A program made the position numbers and the translations under genes. Under the pieces are notes generated by a model, which was not told where the DNA came from, did no database searches, and was given only the letters and a program-made list of their open reading frames with translations. Of a DNA stretch of 64,000 nucleotides, positions 10,234-21,532 are shown in pieces (the first letter of the stretch is position 1; each line of letters begins with the position of its first letter). The stretch is from Actinocorallia populi (lineage in GTDB: Bacteria > Actinomycetota > Actinomycetes > Streptosporangiales > Streptosporangiaceae). The stretch is from assembly GCF_002995495.1 (NCBI RefSeq), contig NZ_PVZV01000011.1:186001-250000 (forward strand). The letters are read 5' to 3'.

Positions 10234-11553
10234 TCACTCGCGGTCGATGTCGCGGTAGGTCTGCTCGCCGGGCTTGGCCGGCTGGACCTCGCCGTTGATG
10301 ACCACCTGGCAGATCTGCCCGTCGCTGACCGTCAGGTCCATCGGGACGGAGTTGTACCGGGCGATCTGGCCGTCGCCGACCCGCACGTGGTTGACGGTGC
10401 CGGCCGCGCCGCCCTTCTGGCCGATCACCGTGGTGAGCTCGCACTCGCCGCCCTCGGCCTTGACCACCACCACGTCCGTGGCCGCGCTGAGCGGGGTGGA
10501 GCCCTCGGACGAGGGGGAGGCGGCGGGCTGCTCGCCTTCGCCTCCGCCCAGCAGCACGAACAGCACCGCGAGCACAGCCAGGACCCCGACGACCGGAAGC
10601 CCGATCACCAGGTACGGGCGCAGCCGGTGCGTCGAGCTCTGCCGGGCGCGGTGCGCTCCGCTGCGCCGGCTGGGCAGGCCCGAGGAGGACAGCACGCTGG
10701 CGCCCTCCGGAGGGGTGGAGGAGGCCGCGCTGCGCTTGGGCATCGCGGCGCGCTCCAGGCGCTCGGCCAGCCTGGAGTGGCTGAGCCGCCGCTTGGGGTT
10801 GCGCTGCAGCAGCCCGTTGATGATGGGGCCGAGGTCCCCGGCCCGCTGCGAGGTCGCCGGGTCCTCGGTGAGGACCGCCGACAACGTCGCCATCACGTTC
10901 TCGTGGTCGAACGGGGGGCGGCCCTCGACCGCGCAGTAGAGCGTCGCGCCGAGCGACCACAGGTCGGATTCGGGCGTCGCCTTCTCCCCGCGCGCCACCT
11001 CGGGCGCGACGTAGGCGGGCGAGCCCACGAACGTGCCGACCTTGGTGATGGTGGACGAGCCGTTGGTGACGGCGAGCCCGAAGTCGGTCAGCACCACCCG
11101 CCCGGGGGCCAGCAGCACGTTGCTCGGCTTGATGTCGCGGTGCAGGACCCCGGCCGTGTGCGCCTCCTCGAGGGCGTCCACCAGCTGGCGGCCGAGAGCC
11201 GCCGCGTCCTCCGGACGCAGCGGCCCCTGCTCCTTGATGTGCTGCTCGAGGGTCGGCGCCTCGATGAGCTCCATCACGATCCAGGGCCGTGCGTGCTCCT
11301 GGACGACGTCGTAGACCTCGATGATCGACTTGTGCCGGACGCGGGCGGGTGCGCGGGCCTCACGCAACGTGCGGCGGTAGAACACGACGCGGTCGTTCTC
11401 GTCCAGTTCGGCGGGGAACCGGATCTCCTTGATCGCGACATCGCGTTCCAGCAGCTCGTCGTGGGCGCGCCACACCGTGCCCATCGCCCCGTGTCCGAGT
11501 GCATGGAGCAGGCGGTAACGCTTCGCCAGAACGAAGTGCTCCGTCTGAGTCAT
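10234..11553 (-). CDS. Membrane Ser/Thr protein kinase (PknB-like)
   Basis: 439 residues. Cytoplasmic Hanks-type kinase domain at about 10-270: glycine loop GHGAMGTVW, Lys 42 in [13 protein letters not shown] with D140, TDFGL with D157, and APEVARGE. A 40-residue juxtamembrane linker, one transmembrane helix at about 314-336 and an extracellular domain of about 100 residues of unknown fold follow. The extracellular part has no PASTA repeats, so the signal is not muropeptide by analogy with PknB. It sits between two fumarase genes; regulation of central metabolism is possible but is only inference from position. Its promoter region is unusually AT-rich. Confidence 0.93.
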   Translation of the reverse strand: MTQTEHFVLAKRYRLLHALGHGAMGTVWRAHDELLERDVAIKEIRFPAELDENDRVVFYRRTLREARAPARVRHKSIIEVYDVVQEHARPWIVMELIEAPTLEQHIKEQGPLRPEDAAALGRQLVDALEEAHTAGVLHRDIKPSNVLLAPGRVVLTDFGLAVTNGSSTITKVGTFVGSPAYVAPEVARGEKATPESDLWSLGATLYCAVEGRPPFDHENVMATLSAVLTEDPATSQRAGDLGPIINGLLQRNPKRRLSHSRLAERLERAAMPKRSAASSTPPEGASVLSSSGLPSRRSGAHRARQSSTHRLRPYLVIGLPVVGVLAVLAVLFVLLGGGEGEQPAASPSSEGSTPLSAATDVVVVKAEGGECELTTVIGQKGGAAGTVNHVRVGDGQIARYNSVPMDLTVSDGQICQVVINGEVQPAKPGEQTYRDIDRE

Positions 11554-11666
11554 GCGGGCAAAGATACAGGAGCAAGAGGCTTGTCAGACACTAGATGCAA
11601 TCTCTAGATATAAGGCTTTTCTGCTTGTGTGTTGCGCAAAGCCGACGTCGAGTACGGCGGGCGTAG

Positions 11667-11693
11667 CGGCGGAGAAGTCGGTCTTCTCCGCCG
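11667..11693 (-). terminator. Terminator of the class I fumarase gene
   Basis: CGGCGGAGAAG pairs perfectly with CTTCTCCGCCG around TCGGT (11-bp stem), 32 bases downstream of the fumarase stop on the minus strand. It separates fumarase from the kinase gene. Confidence 0.65.
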
Positions 11694-11725
11694 GTGGAAG
11701 CCGCGCCGCCGCGAAGGCCTTCCGC

Positions 11726-13378
<1,653 letters not shown>

Positions 13379-13402
13379 TCCATCCCTCGCACTGTGAAAA
13401 TT

Positions 13403-14359
13403 TCAGAGGTCCCGGCTTGTGGCCGCCCCCAGGGTAAACCTTCGGCCTGCGGGCAATGCGCCGCAGGTCACGCCGAGGCCGACCAGCAGGCAGCCGAGCA
13501 GCTGGCCGGGGGAGGGGGCGCCGAGCCCGAGCGCGGCGCCGGTCGCGGCGGCCGAGACGGGGATCAGACCGCCGAACAGCGCGGCGCGGTCGGGCCCGAG
13601 GCTGTCCAGGGCGCCGAACCACATCAGGAACGCGCCCGCGGTGATCACCACGCCGATGTAGCCGAACGCCAGGCCCTCGGCCGGGGTGGGGAGCCGGAGG
13701 GACTCGCCCGCGACCAGCCCGGTGAGCAGCAGCAGCGGCACGGCCAGGGCGCTGCTGTAGGCCGACACGCGCAGCGCCCCGAGCCGGGGGAGCAGCGGCA
13801 CGGCCAGCAGGGAGAAGAGCACCTCGCCGGTGAGGGCGCCCAGCGAGAACAGCAGGCCCCGCAGGTCGCCGTCGCCCATCCCGTTGACCAGCGCGGCCCC
13901 GGCCGCCACCACGAGGGCGGCCAGGACGACCCGGCGGGTCGGCCGCCTCCCGGTCACCAGGGGCGCGACGACCGCCATCACCACGGGCACCGACCCGATG
14001 ACGGCCCCGATGGTGGCGGGGTCGGTGGACCGGGTGGCCTCCACGAGGCAGTAGTTGAAGCCCGCGAGCCCCGTGAGGGACAGCAGGACGAGCAGCCCCC
14101 ACTCGGCGGGGCCCCGCGGCAGGAGCGGGACGCGCAGGGCGAACGGCAGCAGGACGAGGGCGGCCAGGGCGTAGCGGACGGCCTGCCCGGTGAAGACCGG
14201 GTAGTCCGCGATCACGGCGGAGACCGCCATCAGCGTGCCGAGCAGCGTGGTGGCGCAGGCGGCGTAGAAGACTCCTCGGGACGCCGGGACCGGGGTGCCG
14301 GCGGTGCTCGTCGTGCTCGTGGTCGTCGCGGGGTGCGCGGGTCGTGTCGCCAGGTCCAT
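13403..14359 (-). CDS. EamA/DMT-family membrane transporter
   Basis: About 318 residues from the ATG at 14359, with ten hydrophobic segments in two related halves, the EamA (RhaT-like) pattern. Examples are YAACATTLLGTLMAVSAVIA at the start and LGCLLVGLGVTCGALPAG at the end. Substrate unknown; the family exports amino acids and other metabolites. It is divergent from a MocR/PdxR-type regulator with about 47 bp between starts, a frequent arrangement in which the MocR protein controls its neighbour. An upstream in-frame ATG at 14419 would overlap the regulator gene and is less likely. Confidence 0.85.
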   Translation of the reverse strand: MDLATRPAHPATTTSTTSTAGTPVPASRGVFYAACATTLLGTLMAVSAVIADYPVFTGQAVRYALAALVLLPFALRVPLLPRGPAEWGLLVLLSLTGLAGFNYCLVEATRSTDPATIGAVIGSVPVVMAVVAPLVTGRRPTRRVVLAALVVAAGAALVNGMGDGDLRGLLFSLGALTGEVLFSLLAVPLLPRLGALRVSAYSSALAVPLLLLTGLVAGESLRLPTPAEGLAFGYIGVVITAGAFLMWFGALDSLGPDRAALFGGLIPVSAAATGAALGLGAPSPGQLLGCLLVGLGVTCGALPAGRRFTLGAATSRDL

Positions 14360-14430
14360 GGATGAAAAGGTAGAAAGCCATTGGTCCTGGAAACAGGTCC
14401 ATTCCCGTGCTGAGATCAAGGACCATTCGC
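14360..14430. promoter_or_regulatory. Divergent control region with repeated GGTCC boxes
   Basis: Between the DMT transporter and the MocR gene three related boxes occur: ATTGGTCCTGG (from about 14375), CAGGTCCATT (about 14392) and CAAGGACCATT (about 14416, inverted). Repeated half-sites near their own promoter are typical MocR operators. The third box lies inside the beginning of the MocR reading frame if translation starts at 14407. Confidence 0.45.
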
Positions 14431-15777
14431 GTGTTCGACCTGCACCTCGACCTCGACCGCGCGGCGGGGCGGCTGGGCGTCCAGCTCGCCGTCCGGCTCC
14501 GGGACGCGATCCGCTCCGGACGGCTCGCGCCCGCCGCCCGCCTGCCGTCCACCCGCACGCTCGCCCAGGACCTGGGCGTCTCCCGGGGCGTGGTGGTCAC
14601 CGCCTACGAGCAGCTGACCGCCGAGGGCTTCCTGGTCTCCCGGCCCGGCGACGGCACCCGGGTCGCCCGGCTGCCCGCGGCCCCGGCGGCGGAGGGCCCC
14701 GCGGCGCCCGGGGCCGCCCCCACCGCCGAGTACGACCTGCGCCCCGGCACTCCCGACCTGGCCTCCTTCCCCCGGGTGAGGTGGGCGGCGGCCCTCAAGC
14801 AGGCGCTGGACACGATGGCCCGCACCGACTTCGCCTACCCGGATCCGGCGGGGGTCCCGGCCCTGCGCCGGGAGCTGGCCGGATACCTGGGACGGGTGCG
14901 GGCCGCGGCCGCGACGCCCGAACAGGTGGTGGTCACCGCCGGCGTCGCGCACGGGCTGTCCGCCGTGGTCCGGCTGACCGGGGCGCCGCTCGCCGTCGAG
15001 GACCCCACCTCCGACCGGCAGATCCCGATGCTGCGCGCCACCGGGGTGCCCCTCATCCCGGTCCCGGTGGACGGGGAGGGCATGGACGTCGCGGCGCTGG
15101 CCCGCTCGGCGGCGAGGGCGGTCCTGCTCACGCCCGCCCACCAGTTCCCGACCGGCGTCGTGCTGTCCTCACGCCGCCGCGCCGCCCTGGTCGCCTGGGC
15201 CGAGGCGACCGGCGCGCTCATCATCGAGGACGACTACGACGCCGAGTTCCGCTACGACCGCGACCCCGTCGGCTGCGTCCAGGCGCTGGCGCCCGGCCGC
15301 ACGGTCCTGCTGGGCTCGGTGAGCAAGACCCTGGCGCCCGGGATGCGCCTGGGCTGGATGGTGGCTCCCGCGCCGCTGGCCGCCCGGGTCGCGGGCCACC
15401 GGATGGACACCGACCTGGGATCCCCGGTGGTCGGCCAGCACGCCCTGGCCCACTTCCTGGCCTCCGGCGCCTACGACCGGCACCTGCGCCAGATGCGCCG
15501 CCGCTACCGCGCCCGCCGCGACGCGCTGGTGGACGCGCTGGCCGTCCATCTGCCCGAGGCCGAGATCAGCGGCATCTCGGCCGGGCTGCACCTGTACCTG
15601 CGCCTGACCCGGCCGGTCCCGGACCTGGCCGAGGCCGCCGCTTCCAGGGGCGTGCTCGTGCACGCCTCGGGGCCGTCCGCGGTCATCGTCGGCTACGCGG
15701 GACTGACCGAGGCCCGGTTGCGCGCGGCGGTCCGCCTGCTCGCGGAGGCGGTCAGGCGGGGGCCGTCGCGGCCTTGA
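14407..15777 (+). CDS. MocR/PdxR-family transcriptional regulator
   Basis: 456 residues. GntR-type winged helix at about 15-80 (RLRDAIRSGRLAPAARLPST, LGVSRGVVVTAYEQL), then a class I aminotransferase-like domain. The PLP lysine is in LGSVSKTLAPGMRLGW (about K307) and the aspartate region reads IIEDDYDAEFRYD. MocR proteins use PLP as an effector rather than for catalysis. It is divergent from the EamA transporter, its likely target. GTG 14407 or GTG 14431 could start it; the latter would place all operator boxes upstream. Its end overlaps the convergent MFS gene by 26 bp. Confidence 0.9.
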   Translation: MLRSRTIRVFDLHLDLDRAAGRLGVQLAVRLRDAIRSGRLAPAARLPSTRTLAQDLGVSRGVVVTAYEQLTAEGFLVSRPGDGTRVARLPAAPAAEGPAAPGAAPTAEYDLRPGTPDLASFPRVRWAAALKQALDTMARTDFAYPDPAGVPALRRELAGYLGRVRAAAATPEQVVVTAGVAHGLSAVVRLTGAPLAVEDPTSDRQIPMLRATGVPLIPVPVDGEGMDVAALARSAARAVLLTPAHQFPTGVVLSSRRRAALVAWAEATGALIIEDDYDAEFRYDRDPVGCVQALAPGRTVLLGSVSKTLAPGMRLGWMVAPAPLAARVAGHRMDTDLGSPVVGQHALAHFLASGAYDRHLRQMRRRYRARRDALVDALAVHLPEAEISGISAGLHLYLRLTRPVPDLAEAAASRGVLVHASGPSAVIVGYAGLTEARLRAAVRLLAEAVRRGPSRP

Positions 15778-16939
15778 CGGGCCTGGGGGCGAAGGAGGGG
15801 GCCAGCAGGAGGATCACCAGGATGAGGGCCGTGGGGATCATGAAGGCGACGCGCAGGTCGCTCTCGCCCTCCGCGGGGGCGAAGGCGCCGATGATGCCGG
15901 CGCCCAGGACGAAGCCGACGTAGTTGAAGAGGTTGAGGCGGGAGACGGCGATGCCCAGGCCGGTGGCGTCGACGCGGTCGGCGGCGGAGAAGGCGATCGG
16001 GGCGACCACGCACACGCCCAGGCCCATGACCGTGACGGCGGCGATGGCCAGGAGCGCGTTGGGCGCGGCGACGACGCCCGCCATGCCGAGGAAGCCGACG
16101 ACGGCGCCCAGCCTGATGACGTTCACCGGCCCGTACCGGCGGACGCCGAGGTCGGCGACGCCGCGGCTGAGGACCATGGCGACCTGGTAGGCGCCGTAGG
16201 CCAGGGGCGCGACGGCGTCGCTCGCGTCCAGCTCGTCCTGGAGGTACTTGGCGCTGTAGTTGGAGATGGCCGCGTCGGCGATGTAGAAGCAGCCCATCGC
16301 GATGCCGACCAGGACGACCGGCTTCCAGGGGACGAGCCTGCCCGCGGACTTCAGTTCGGCGGCCGAGGGGCCCGAGCCCTCCTCGTCCTTGCGGTAGAGC
16401 CGGGGGCCGAGGAGCAGGGAGCCGGCGACGCCGACGAGCGCGGGGATGCCGAACCCGACGAAGAGCGAGAGGCCGAGCTCGTTGGCCAGGGAGGTCCACA
16501 GGGCGCCGAGGATGCCCGCGACGCTCCACACCGCGTAGAAGCCGGAGGTGACGCTCTTGCCCTCGTGGCGTTCGACGGCGACGGCCTGGGCGTTCATCGA
16601 GGCGTCCACCGCGCCGACGGACAGGCCGAACAGGGCGACGGTGGCGTACAGCGGGAGCAGCTCGCCGCCGGTCAGGCCGACGAGGGTGATGGCCGCGGCG
16701 ACCGCGGGCTGGCTGATCCGCAGGACGGGGGAGCTGCCGAACCGCTGGAAGACCAGGCCGGACAGCACGCTGCCGACGCCCGCGATGACCGGGACGAGCA
16801 GCAGCACGATCGCCAGGTCGGCGTCGCCGAGGCGGTGCGCCTCCTGGATCTGGGGGACCCTGGTGACCAGGGAGGCGAAGCACAGTCCCTGGATGCCGAA
16901 GGCCGCGTAGGTGGCGAGCCTGGCCTGCCGATCCCGCAT
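15752..16939 (-). CDS. MFS transporter
   Basis: About 395 residues, 11-12 hydrophobic helices. The N-terminal [22 protein letters not shown] is typical of the YbjJ/inner-membrane MFS subgroup. The start at ATG 16939 is chosen because GGAG lies 5 bases upstream; GTG 16945 is the alternative. Substrate unknown. It follows xseA on the same strand after about 65 bp, so readthrough from xseA is possible, and it converges on the MocR gene with a short overlap. Confidence 0.87.
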   Translation of the reverse strand: MRDRQARLATYAAFGIQGLCFASLVTRVPQIQEAHRLGDADLAIVLLLVPVIAGVGSVLSGLVFQRFGSSPVLRISQPAVAAAITLVGLTGGELLPLYATVALFGLSVGAVDASMNAQAVAVERHEGKSVTSGFYAVWSVAGILGALWTSLANELGLSLFVGFGIPALVGVAGSLLLGPRLYRKDEEGSGPSAAELKSAGRLVPWKPVVLVGIAMGCFYIADAAISNYSAKYLQDELDASDAVAPLAYGAYQVAMVLSRGVADLGVRRYGPVNVIRLGAVVGFLGMAGVVAAPNALLAIAAVTVMGLGVCVVAPIAFSAADRVDATGLGIAVSRLNLFNYVGFVLGAGIIGAFAPAEGESDLRVAFMIPTALILVILLLAPSFAPRPVKAATAPA

Positions 16940-17004
16940 GCTCACTCCAAAAGGTGAGAAAGGTTCACGGAAGGCTATGGACCTGGATGATCCAGGTCAA
17001 GGGT

Positions 17005-18201
17005 TCATTTCTCGACCGTCACGGCGCGCCTGCCGTCGGGCAGCCTGACCAGCAGCCCGTCCCCCGGCTCCAGCTCCGCGGCGCTGCGCACGACCGCGCC
17101 GTCCGGCCGCTGGACGATCGCGTACCCGCGCTCCAGCGTCGCCGCGGGGGACAGCGCGGTCAGCCGGGCCCTGGTGTGGTCGAGCCGGTCCCCGGCCCGG
17201 TCCAGCGCCGCGCCCAGCGCCCGCCGCGCCCGGTCCCGCACCGCGAGCACCCGCTCGTGCTGGCGCTCCACCTCGCGCACCGGGTCGGCCAGCGCCGGAC
17301 GGGACCGCACGGCCGCCAGCCACGCGGCCTCCCGCTCCACCCGCCCGGTGATCGCGCGGCGCCCCCGGTCCCGCAGCTGGTGGACGTGCGCGAGCTGCTC
17401 GCGCACGTCCGGGACGACGCGCTTGGCGGCGTCCGTCGGGGTCGAGGCGCGGTGGTCGGCCACCAGGTCGAGCAGCGGGCTGTCCTGCTCGTGCCCGATC
17501 GCCGAGACCACCGGGGTGCGCGCGGCGGCCACCGCCCTGACCATGGTCTCGTCGGAGAACGGCAGCAGGTCCTCCAGCGAACCGCCGCCCCGGGTGATGA
17601 CGATGACCTCGACCTCCGGGTCGGCGTCCAGCTTCCGCAGCGCCCCGACCACCTCGCCGACCGCGTACGAGCCCTGGACGGCCACCGTCTCCACCTTGAA
17701 CGACACCGCCGGCCAGCGCCGCCGCGCGTTCTCCAGCACGTCGCGTTCGGCCGCGGAGTCCCGCCCGCAGATCAGCCCCACCGTCCCCGGCAGGAACGGC
17801 AGCGGCCGCTTGCGCTCCGGCCGGAACAGGCCCTCCGCCGCCAGCGTGCGCTTGAGCTGCTCCAGCCGGGCCAGCAGCTCGCCGATCCCGACGGCCCGCA
17901 CCTCGACGGCGGTCAGCGAGAACGACCCGCGGTTGATGTAGAAGTCGGGCTTGGCGTGCACCACCACCCGCGCCCCGTCGACGACGGCGGGGTTGTCGAA
18001 CACCCCCCGCGGCCCCACGACCCGCACCGACATGTTGGCCGCCGGGTCCCGCAGCGTCAGGTAGACGGTGGAGCCGCGCCGGTTCAGCTCGGTGATCTGG
18101 CCCTCGACCCAGATCCGCCCGAGCCGCCCGATCCACCCGCCCACCAGCTGGAGCACGGTCCTGACCGGCACGGGCGCTTCCGCCGAGGTCTGCAAAGCCA
18201 T
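17005..18201 (-). CDS. xseA: Exodeoxyribonuclease VII large subunit
   Basis: 398 residues. N-terminal OB fold ([30 protein letters not shown]) for single-strand DNA, then the Exonuc_VII_L catalytic domain with [33 protein letters not shown] and [14 protein letters not shown], and a coiled-coil C-terminal region that binds the small subunit. Degrades single-stranded DNA from both ends into oligonucleotides. Unusually, xseB is not downstream but divergent, 36 bp away on the other strand. The start ATG at 18201 leaves almost no leader. Confidence 0.95.
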   Translation of the reverse strand: MALQTSAEAPVPVRTVLQLVGGWIGRLGRIWVEGQITELNRRGSTVYLTLRDPAANMSVRVVGPRGVFDNPAVVDGARVVVHAKPDFYINRGSFSLTAVEVRAVGIGELLARLEQLKRTLAAEGLFRPERKRPLPFLPGTVGLICGRDSAAERDVLENARRRWPAVSFKVETVAVQGSYAVGEVVGALRKLDADPEVEVIVITRGGGSLEDLLPFSDETMVRAVAAARTPVVSAIGHEQDSPLLDLVADHRASTPTDAAKRVVPDVREQLAHVHQLRDRGRRAITGRVEREAAWLAAVRSRPALADPVREVERQHERVLAVRDRARRALGAALDRAGDRLDHTRARLTALSPAATLERGYAIVQRPDGAVVRSAAELEPGDGLLVRLPDGRRAVTVEK

Positions 18202-18237
18202 ACCGCGAGGCTATCGCCCGGCCACTACCCTGGCCTC
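18202..18237. promoter_or_regulatory. 36-bp divergent gap between xseA and xseB
   Basis: Both initiation codons flank only 36 bp, too little for two full conventional promoters plus leaders. Promoters must overlap the coding regions or transcripts must be leaderless or nearly so. No clear -35/-10 pairs are visible. Confidence 0.4.
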
Positions 18238-19113
18238 ATGGCCGAGGAGACGCTCTCGTACGAGAAGGCCCGCGACGAGCTCGCGGAGGTGGTGAAGCGG
18301 CTGGAGACCGGCGGGCTCACGCTGGAGGAGTCCCTGGCGCTGTGGGAGAGGGGCGAGCGGCTCGCGGGGGTCTGCGAGGAGTGGCTGGAGGGCGCGCGCG
18401 CCCGGCTGGCCGCCGCGATGGAGCCCCGGCCGGGCGACGAGGCCGCGCCGTTCTAAGGAGCCCTTCGGCTCGGGGGTCAGGGCCGCCGCCAGGACGGCCA
18501 GCTCGTCGTAGTCGGCGGTGCCGGTGAGCACGATCGTGTTGCCGGGGAGCCGCCGGACCAGGGAGTACTGCCTCTTGTCGCGCTGGTAGTACTGGTCCCA
18601 GACCACGCCGTCGACGGTCCGCCGCCCGGCCGCCTGGTCGGGTGTCGACTTGGGCACGTTGGTCATCCGGGCGACGAAGTTCCCGGGGCCGTCGGGTGTC
18701 TCGTTGCTCTGCTCCAGGGCGGCGTAGCGCTGGGACGGGGCGACCAGGACGAGATGCCAGGCGACGTGCTTCTTGGCCTTCTTCGCGGTGGTGCCGGTGA
18801 GGCGGCTGGCGGTGGCGGCCCACGTCGGGGGGAGCCCGGTGGGCGAGTAGACCTGGTAGGGGGCCTTGCGGGCGAACTCCTTGGCGTCCCAGGTGTAGTC
18901 GATGGTGCGCGGGAGCGGGGGGTCGTCCTCGCTCGGGGTGACGAGGAAGATCGCCAGGACCAGCGCGAGGCAGGCGCCGATGGCCAGCACGAACTGGCCG
19001 GGGCCGGAGGTGTAGCGCTTGACGAAGCCCTCGCTGACCACGCGGGTCTCGCGCTTGGGCCCCTTGGCGGCGGGGGTCTGGGTGTCGGGAGCGGTTGCCA
19101 TGGAATCGGTCAT
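18211..19113 (-). CDS. DUF4245 membrane-anchored protein with an antisense extension
   Basis: From ATG 19113 the frame is open for 300 codons. Residues about 1-215 match the actinobacterial DUF4245 family: a cytoplasmic start, one membrane helix ([18 protein letters not shown], about 42-60) and an extracellular domain with [22 protein letters not shown] and [18 protein letters not shown], ending around ALTPEPKGS. Family members normally stop near there. Here no stop occurs until 18211 and the last 85 or so residues are antisense to xseB, so they are probably not functional sequence. The ATG overlaps the TetR stop (ATGA), showing translational coupling. Function of DUF4245 unknown; the M. tuberculosis counterpart (Rv1100) sits next to glpX too. 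Confidence 0.8.
   Translation of the reverse strand: MTDSMATAPDTQTPAAKGPKRETRVVSEGFVKRYTSGPGQFVLAIGACLALVLAIFLVTPSEDDPPLPRTIDYTWDAKEFARKAPYQVYSPTGLPPTWAATASRLTGTTAKKAKKHVAWHLVLVAPSQRYAALEQSNETPDGPGNFVARMTNVPKSTPDQAAGRRTVDGVVWDQYYQRDKRQYSLVRRLPGNTIVLTGTADYDELAVLAAALTPEPKGSLERRGLVARPGLHRGGQPGARALQPLLADPREPLAPLPQRQGLLQREPAGLQPLHHLRELVAGLLVRERLLGHEARVVAGR
18238..18456 (+). CDS. xseB: Exodeoxyribonuclease VII small subunit
   Basis: 72 residues. [35 protein letters not shown] is the characteristic two-helix XseB sequence; the C-terminus ends EAAPF. It assembles in several copies with XseA to form exonuclease VII. In most bacteria it follows xseA in one operon; here it is transcribed away from xseA. 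The whole gene lies antisense to the unexpectedly long 3' end of the DUF4245 frame on the minus strand. Confidence 0.95.
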   Translation: MAEETLSYEKARDELAEVVKRLETGGLTLEESLALWERGERLAGVCEEWLEGARARLAAAMEPRPGDEAAPF

Positions 19114-19718
19114 TCGACGGGCTGGATGGTGGCGAGCACCTTGATGATGTTGGCGGCGAGCCTGCGGGAGCGCTCGATGTCCTCGCCGGCGGAGACCACG
19201 TCGACCGCGCTGATCATCGCCCCGGTGAGCACGATGACCAGCGGCTCGTTGAAGCCGCCCGCACTGGAGTGGAACAGCGCGGCGTTGCGGCGTGCCCATT
19301 TGTTCAGCCGCTCGCGCATGATGCGGTCGAAACCGGGCGGACCGTCGCCGGAGATGAACAGGCGGGACAGCTCCCGTTCGGAGACCGAGCCCTCCAGATA
19401 GGCGGCGGCCCCGGCCAGGAACTGGCTCTTGGGGTCGTCGTCGCCGTTTTCCCGGATCCGGTGGATCGCCTCACGGGTGCGTTCCTGCTGGCGCACCTGG
19501 AATTCCTCGAACAGCGTCAGATACAGGTCGGCCTTGCCGTTGAAATGGTGGTAAAGACTGCCGACGCTGGCCCCGGCACGGGCCACGATGTCGGTCACGG
19601 CGGCCTGGGCGAAGCCCTGTTCGCAGAACACTTCCCTGGCCGCCCGCAACAGGGCGCCCCGGGTGGCCTGGCCACGCTCGGAGACCCTGGTGGAGGTCTC
19701 CTCCATCTCGCTGCTCAT
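19110..19718 (-). CDS. TetR-family transcriptional regulator
   Basis: About 202 residues. N-terminal TetR helix-turn-helix at about 12-60: TRGALLRAAREVFCEQGFAQAAVTDIVARAGASVGSLYHHFNGKADLY. The C-terminal ligand domain is not assignable. It is translationally coupled to the DUF4245 gene (stop and start overlap as ATGA) and divergent from glpX across about 130 bp, so both may be targets. The start at ATG 19718 places the HTH close to the N-terminus as usual. Confidence 0.9.
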   Translation of the reverse strand: MSSEMEETSTRVSERGQATRGALLRAAREVFCEQGFAQAAVTDIVARAGASVGSLYHHFNGKADLYLTLFEEFQVRQQERTREAIHRIRENGDDDPKSQFLAGAAAYLEGSVSERELSRLFISGDGPPGFDRIMRERLNKWARRNAALFHSSAGGFNEPLVIVLTGAMISAVDVVSAGEDIERSRRLAANIIKVLATIQPVE

Positions 19719-19847
19719 GGATGTCGAGATTACGCCACCACAGGGGAGCCCGGCTCCCGGCCCGCCTCTCTGGTCTGGTCCAATTTGTGAGATGACCTTC
19801 CAGGAGCAGAGAATCCGGGAGAACCCGCCTCGACTGAAGGGTGCGTT

Positions 19848-20870
19848 ATGTCTGAGAACTCGCCGTTGACCACTGCGCCGGAGGCGCCTGACCGCAACCT
19901 CGCGATGGAACTCGTCCGGGTGACCGAGGCGGCCGCGCTCGCCGCGGCCCGCTGGGTCGGCCGCGGGGACAAGATAGGCGCCGACGGTGCCGCCGTCAAC
20001 GCGATGCGCCAACTGATCAACACCGTCTCCATGCAGGGCGTGGTGGTGATCGGCGAGGGCGAGAAGGACAACGCCCCGATGCTCTACAACGGCGAGCAGG
20101 TCGGCGACGGCACCGGCGCCGAGTGCGACGTGGCGGTCGACCCGATCGACGGCACCACCCTCAACGCCATGGGCATGCCCAACGCCATCGCCGTGCTCGC
20201 GGTCGCGCCCCGGCACTCGATGTACGACCCGTCCGCGGTGTTCTACATGGAGAAGCTGGTCACCGGGGCCGAGGCCGCCGACGCCGTGGACATCGAGCGC
20301 CCGATCGGCGACAACATCCGCGCCGTGGCCAAGGCCAAGGGCTCCTCCGTCCAGGACGTCACCGTGATGATCCTCGACCGCCCCCGGCACGAGGGCATCG
20401 TCAAGGAGATCCGCGAGTCGGGTGCCCGCATCAAGTTCATCCGCGACGGCGACGTGGCGGGCGCGATCATGGCGGCCCGCGAGGGCACCGGCGTGGACCT
20501 GCTGCTGGGCATCGGCGGCACGCCCGAGGGCATCATCGCCGCCTGCGCCATGCGGTGCCTGGGCGGCGTGATCCAGGCCAAGCTGTGGCCGCAGGACGCC
20601 GCCGAGCGGCAGAAGGCCATCGACGCCGGCCACGACCTCGACCGGGTGCTGACCACCGACGACCTCGTCAGCTCCGACGACGTGTTCTTCGCCGCGACCG
20701 GCATCACCGACGGCGAGCTGGTCAAGGGCGTGCGCTACGTCAAGGGCCTGGCCACCACCCACTCGCTGGTCATGCGCGGCCGCAGCGGCACCATCCGCCA
20801 GGTCGACGGCGAGCACCGGCTGGCCAAGCTGCGCGCCTACTCGGCGATCAACTTCGACGGCCCCGTCTGA
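19848..20870 (+). CDS. glpX: Fructose-1,6-bisphosphatase class II
   Basis: 340 residues, full length. Key blocks are [38 protein letters not shown], the metal-binding DPIDGTT (D98, D101) and [15 protein letters not shown]. Hydrolyses fructose 1,6-bisphosphate to fructose 6-phosphate in gluconeogenesis; in most actinobacteria GlpX is the main enzyme for this step. Neighbourhood (fumarase, DUF4245, xseA/B) is the conserved actinobacterial one. Its 3' end overlaps the convergent DUF1707 gene by 23 bp. Confidence 0.96.
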   Translation: MSENSPLTTAPEAPDRNLAMELVRVTEAAALAAARWVGRGDKIGADGAAVNAMRQLINTVSMQGVVVIGEGEKDNAPMLYNGEQVGDGTGAECDVAVDPIDGTTLNAMGMPNAIAVLAVAPRHSMYDPSAVFYMEKLVTGAEAADAVDIERPIGDNIRAVAKAKGSSVQDVTVMILDRPRHEGIVKEIRESGARIKFIRDGDVAGAIMAAREGTGVDLLLGIGGTPEGIIAACAMRCLGGVIQAKLWPQDAAERQKAIDAGHDLDRVLTTDDLVSSDDVFFAATGITDGELVKGVRYVKGLATTHSLVMRGRSGTIRQVDGEHRLAKLRAYSAINFDGPV

Positions 20871-21471
20871 GCGAGGTCAACCAGGGCCGCTTGGGCCTGA
20901 CCACCTTCACCGAGCCCAGCAGGAGGGTGCCGGTCACCTCCACGAGCGGCCCCTCCTCCGGGAGGTCGTAGCGCCTGCCGTCGCGGGCGGTGCTGAGCAC
21001 CGCCCGCCCGGTCACCCGGACCTCCACCCCGTCCGGGACGATCAGCCGCAGCCGCCCGCACAGCGCGCTCACGTCCACGGTGATGTGCCTGCGCTGCAGG
21101 ATCGCCTGGCGCAGGTCGAGTTCGACGGTGCCGAACAGGGCGGCCACCGGCAGCTTGGCCGGCACCACCCACCGGCCCTCCCGCCGCTGGGAGCCGAACA
21201 GCGCCACGAGGCTCTGGGCGTCGACCTTGAACGGCTGCTGCTCGGCGGGCAGCAGGTCACGGGTGAAGGCGGTCAGCTCGCCGAGCGTCCGCGCCCGGTA
21301 GACCGCCTCGATCCGTTCGGAGTGCTCCTCGAGGGTGAGCCTGCCGTCGGTGACGGCCTCATGGAGGAGTTCGGCGACGCGTTCGCGGTCGGCGTCGGAC
21401 GCCCGCATGTCGCGTACGGGCACGGGCCGGTCGGAATCCACGTCTCGACGATAATGCGCCCGTGCCGTCAT
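20848..21471 (-). CDS. DUF1707 domain protein with a C-terminal DUF2154/LiaF-like region
   Basis: 207 residues. DUF1707 lies at about 23-75 ([45 protein letters not shown]), a short helical module frequent in actinobacterial membrane or signalling proteins. The C-terminal part, with [37 protein letters not shown] and [10 protein letters not shown], resembles the beta-solenoid DUF1707/DUF2154 partner region of LiaF-like cell-envelope stress proteins. There is no membrane segment. Start could be ATG 21405 (residue 23). Role unknown; an envelope-stress link is inference from the fold family. Confidence 0.82.
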   Translation of the reverse strand: MTARAHYRRDVDSDRPVPVRDMRASDADRERVAELLHEAVTDGRLTLEEHSERIEAVYRARTLGELTAFTRDLLPAEQQPFKVDAQSLVALFGSQRREGRWVVPAKLPVAALFGTVELDLRQAILQRRHITVDVSALCGRLRLIVPDGVEVRVTGRAVLSTARDGRRYDLPEEGPLVEVTGTLLLGSVKVVRPKRPWLTSLRRGRRS

Positions 21472-21480
21472 CGCACGCGA

Positions 21481-21525
21481 AAGGCCCCGTGCCGTCTCGG
21501 ATCACCCGGGACGGCACGGGGCCTT
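21481..21525 (-). terminator. Strong terminator of the lipid-droplet protein gene
   Basis: AAGGCCCCGTGCCGTC pairs perfectly with GACGGCACGGGGCCTT (16-bp stem). On the minus strand the hairpin is followed by TTCGCG. It lies 8 bases after the stop at 21533. Confidence 0.8.
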
Positions 21526-21532
21526 CGGCCGG

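Noticed and set aside
16954-18237. Plus-strand open frame running into xseB
   Set aside because: The upstream part is antisense to xseA, which is well supported; only the last 72 codons from ATG 18238 encode XseB.
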